This document shows, in pieces, positions 14,600 to 16,356 of a stretch of 16,356 nt of DNA (position 1 is the first letter of the stretch; each line of letters opens with the position of its first letter). The DNA is from CAYXVU01 sp964468725 (GTDB taxonomy: Bacteria > Acidobacteriota > Blastocatellia > UBA7656): positions 1-16,356 of the forward strand of contig CAYXVU010000135.1 of assembly GCA_964468725.1 (NCBI GenBank). Reading direction: 5' to 3'. The position numbers and the translations under genes were made by a program. The notes under the pieces are model-generated. The model ran no database searches. It saw nothing but the letters and a program-made list of their open reading frames with translations, and was not told the origin of the DNA.

Positions 14600-14600
14600 T
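14566..14600 (+). repeat. Third diverged 7-base tandem repeat
   Basis: Units TGAAATC, GAGACTC, TGAACTC, TCACCTC and TTCCCAT with exact 7-base period, ending at the esterase stop codon (14600-14602). The TGAAATC unit is also found in the array before purB. Confidence 0.5.
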
Positions 14601-15478
14601 TAAGCTTTCGGAAAGAGAAACTTGAGTAGAGGGGCAACGCGCTCGCCCCACGCCTTTTCGTCATGCACAGCGCCTTCGGCTTCGAAGTAGCGCAAGTCTC
14701 TATCCAACTCCCAACCTTTTTGCACCAAAAGATTGCGCAGGTGTTGAACGTCGTGCAGCCCGTATCCTTCGTGCGTACCCATATCCAACCAGATGCGCGT
14801 CGCCGGTTTGGTTGGCAGCTTTTCAACTTCATGGAGAATGAAGCGATTATCCCACCACAGCGAAGGCGACAGCACCGCGAGTTTGCCGAAGACGTTGGCG
14901 TGCTTCAGCCCCAAGTAGAGGGTAACGAGGCCGCCAAGGCTCGACCCGCCCAGACCCGTGTTCGATGCCTCCGGCAAGGTGCGATAGTGTCTGTCAATAA
15001 ATGGCTTGAGTTCTTCAATGAGAAACTGTCCGTAGAGATCGGCTCTGCCGCCCATCTTGCGATTGCGGTCATAGGTTGGCGTGTATTCATCAATGCGTTG
15101 GATGCCAGTGTTATAAATGCCGACGATAATCAGCGGTTCGACGGCGCGGGCGCGAATCAAGCGTTGTGCGGTCTCGTCAACCTGCCACTCTTTGCCATAA
15201 ATGAAAGAGGTCGCGCCATCGAAGAGATTCTGCCCGTCATGCAGGTAGAACACGGGGTAATGCTTCTGTTTGGTGCGATGATAGGTCGGCGGCACATAGA
15301 CGAGAATGTCACGGTCATTGAGCAAAAAACGTGAATGGAAATTTCGATGCTGATGAAATTTTCCGGTGCGCGTGTGTTGCGGGCGAGGCTGATCGTTCAT
15401 CATGGAGATTCCGGTTGCCGGGGAGAGCAACGCCGATACGATGCAGGAGAACCGCGCGAATTTCAACACCGATTTCAT
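14600..15478 (-). CDS. Putative esterase, alpha/beta hydrolase (PF00756 type)
   Basis: The protein has 292 residues from the ATG at 15478. A GTG at 15547 would add 23 residues, and a double ATG near 15400-15403 would drop the leader; none has a strong ribosome site. Residues 1-25 (KSVLKFARF, then SCIVSALLSPATGIS) could be a short signal peptide. The core shows VYVPPTY, YPVFYLHDGQNLFD with the oxyanion loop, and LGGSSLGGL with the nucleophile (about Ser180). DMGTHEGYG probably carries the acid (about Asp232) and AVHDEKAW the histidine (about His272). The family includes enterochelin esterases, S-formylglutathione hydrolases and acetyl-xylan or feruloyl esterases, so the substrate is open. It lies on the minus strand between purQ and purL, facing away from purL, and splits an otherwise plus-strand purine cluster. 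Confidence 0.87.
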   Translation of the reverse strand: MKSVLKFARFSCIVSALLSPATGISMMNDQPRPQHTRTGKFHQHRNFHSRFLLNDRDILVYVPPTYHRTKQKHYPVFYLHDGQNLFDGATSFIYGKEWQVDETAQRLIRARAVEPLIIVGIYNTGIQRIDEYTPTYDRNRKMGGRADLYGQFLIEELKPFIDRHYRTLPEASNTGLGGSSLGGLVTLYLGLKHANVFGKLAVLSPSLWWDNRFILHEVEKLPTKPATRIWLDMGTHEGYGLHDVQHLRNLLVQKGWELDRDLRYFEAEGAVHDEKAWGERVAPLLKFLFPKA

Positions 15479-15639
15479 CGGGCGAGTAAACAGACGAAGT
15501 TGACGGTATCGGATGATTAGAGGTTTGCGAAGCAATTGGCCGTACACTTGTCAACCTGTGCCCGTTCTTCATGCTCTCTATTGATATTGACTAAGAGATC
15601 GAATCGCCAGGTGCGCCGATGCGGCAGATTGCGGCGGCG

Positions 15640-15668
15640 TTGAATAATCCGATTCGGTCGGCTAGGAT
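15640..15668 (+). promoter_or_regulatory. Possible purL promoter
   Basis: TTGAAT (15640-15645), a 17-base spacer and TAGGAT (15663-15668), each matching four of six consensus positions. The predicted start near 15675 gives a leader of about 38 bases containing CAAGG before the ATG. purL needs its own promoter because the preceding gene runs the other way. Confidence 0.4.
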
Positions 15669-15712
15669 GTCTCTCACTTTACCTGCCACAGGCATCGGAC
15701 AAGGCACTGGAT

Positions 15713-16356
15713 ATGAAAGAACCTGAGATCACTCCCGACCTGATCAAAAGCCACGGACTCACCGACGAAGAATTCAAACGCATCACCGAACTGCTCGGAC
15801 GCAAGCCGAACTTCACCGAGCTCGGCATCTTCTCAGTGATGTGGAGCGAACACTGCTCCTACAAATCATCGCGTGTGCACCTGCGACGGCTGCCGACCAA
15901 AGGCAAACACGTCCTGCAAGGCCCCGGCGAAAATGCCGGAGTCATTGACCTCGGCGGCGATTTGGCGGCTGCCTTCAAGATCGAATCCCACAATCACCCG
16001 TCCTTCATCGAACCCTATCAAGGCGCGGCGACGGGCGTCGGCGGCATCCTCCGCGATGTCTTTACGATGGGGGCGCGACCCGTTGCGGCGATGAACTCGT
16101 TGCACTTCGNNNNNNNNNNCCGTGATGAGGACGTGGACGGGGCGCGCGAACAGACCTCGGCAGCCAGCGTGGCCCGCAATCGTCGCATCGTGACCGGCGT
16201 CGTCAAAGGCATCGGCGATTATGGCAATTCGTTCGGCGTGCCGACCATCGGCGGCGAAGTGAAGTTTGCTGATTGCTATGCGAAAAATCCGCTGGTCAAT
16301 GCCTTCACGCTGGGACTGATGCGCAAAGATCAAATCTTTTACGGACGCGCGGCAGG
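15713..16356 (+). CDS. purL: Phosphoribosylformylglycinamidine synthase large subunit PurL, partial (3' end outside window)
   Basis: 214 codons are visible. The N terminus (KEPEITPDLIKSHGLTDEEF) resembles small-type PurL. WSEHCSYKSSR contains the catalytic-histidine region, FKIESHNHPSFIEPYQGAAT is the ATP/metal-binding signature, and then come GVGGILRDVFTMGARPVAAMN and GDYGNSFGVPTIGGEV. PurL is the ATP-dependent synthase that uses PurQ-derived ammonia. A run of ten N (16110-16119) interrupts the gene, but the reading frame is kept on both sides. Between MNSLHF and VVKGIGDYGN there are about 30 residues, including the unknown ones, against about 14 in B. subtilis PurL as I recall it, so there may be an insertion. 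The presence of purS and purQ nearby fits a PurL of about 740 residues. Confidence 0.96.
   Translation, partial: MKEPEITPDLIKSHGLTDEEFKRITELLGRKPNFTELGIFSVMWSEHCSYKSSRVHLRRLPTKGKHVLQGPGENAGVIDLGGDLAAAFKIESHNHPSFIEPYQGAATGVGGILRDVFTMGARPVAAMNSLHFXXXXRDEDVDGAREQTSAASVARNRRIVTGVVKGIGDYGNSFGVPTIGGEVKFADCYAKNPLVNAFTLGLMRKDQIFYGRAA
16110..16119. other. Assembly gap (ten N)
   Basis: Ten unknown bases inside purL. The reading frame is continuous through the gap if its length is correct. Confidence 0.99.

Noticed and set aside
14663..15334. Plus-strand frame opposite the esterase (223 codons)
   Set aside because: The minus-strand esterase has a full catalytic pattern; this one does not.

Overview
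The window looks like a contig from an uncultivated or draft-genome bacterium. It carries bacterial tRNAs, Shine-Dalgarno sites, TTGACA/TATAAT-type promoters, a two-membrane-compatible envelope set, and a purB-purS-purQ-purL purine cluster. The gene mix, codon style and intergenic short tandem repeats remind me of Acidobacteriota (Blastocatellia-like), but that is an inference, not a demonstrated placement. A run of ten N inside purL shows the assembly is a draft.

Left part, minus strand (about 1-6970). Reading in the direction of transcription there is a PilZ-domain protein. It is followed by a tight three-gene group: a membrane-anchored SPOR protein with an N-terminal zinc-ribbon-like motif, a membrane-anchored Amidase_2-type N-acetylmuramoyl-L-alanine amidase 16 bases later, and an actin-fold ATPase whose reading frame is joined at its N terminus to an HU/IHF-like DNA-binding module. 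A strong promoter lies upstream of the SPOR gene. Together these suggest an envelope or division module that links peptidoglycan binding (SPOR), peptidoglycan cleavage (amidase), a cytoskeletal filament and possibly DNA. This is the part most worth following up. Further along come a tiny PLDc_N-type membrane protein and a large NACHT NTPase with HEAT-like repeats that runs off the left edge. The NACHT protein is STAND/NLR-like and is a plausible defence or signalling protein.

Middle part, plus strand (about 7190-10970). A good promoter precedes tRNA-Pro(UGG). A perfect 13-bp hairpin then separates it from tRNA-Arg(UCU). Next come a cardiolipin-synthase-like phospholipase D protein and an endonuclease/exonuclease/phosphatase-family protein, a pairing that recalls E. 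coli clsB and ybhP. An M16 zinc peptidase follows.

Right part (about 11046-16356). An MBL-fold hydrolase of the YycJ/VicX type is followed by purB, purS and purQ on the plus strand. An esterase gene of the PF00756 type sits on the opposite strand, and purL then runs off the right edge. PurS, PurQ and PurL together make the FGAM synthase of de novo purine synthesis, and PurB acts later in the same pathway. The intergenic spaces here carry diverged 7-base tandem repeats (consensus near TGANNYC), including directly against the start codons of purB and purS.

No insertion sequence, CRISPR array, rRNA or replication origin was seen.
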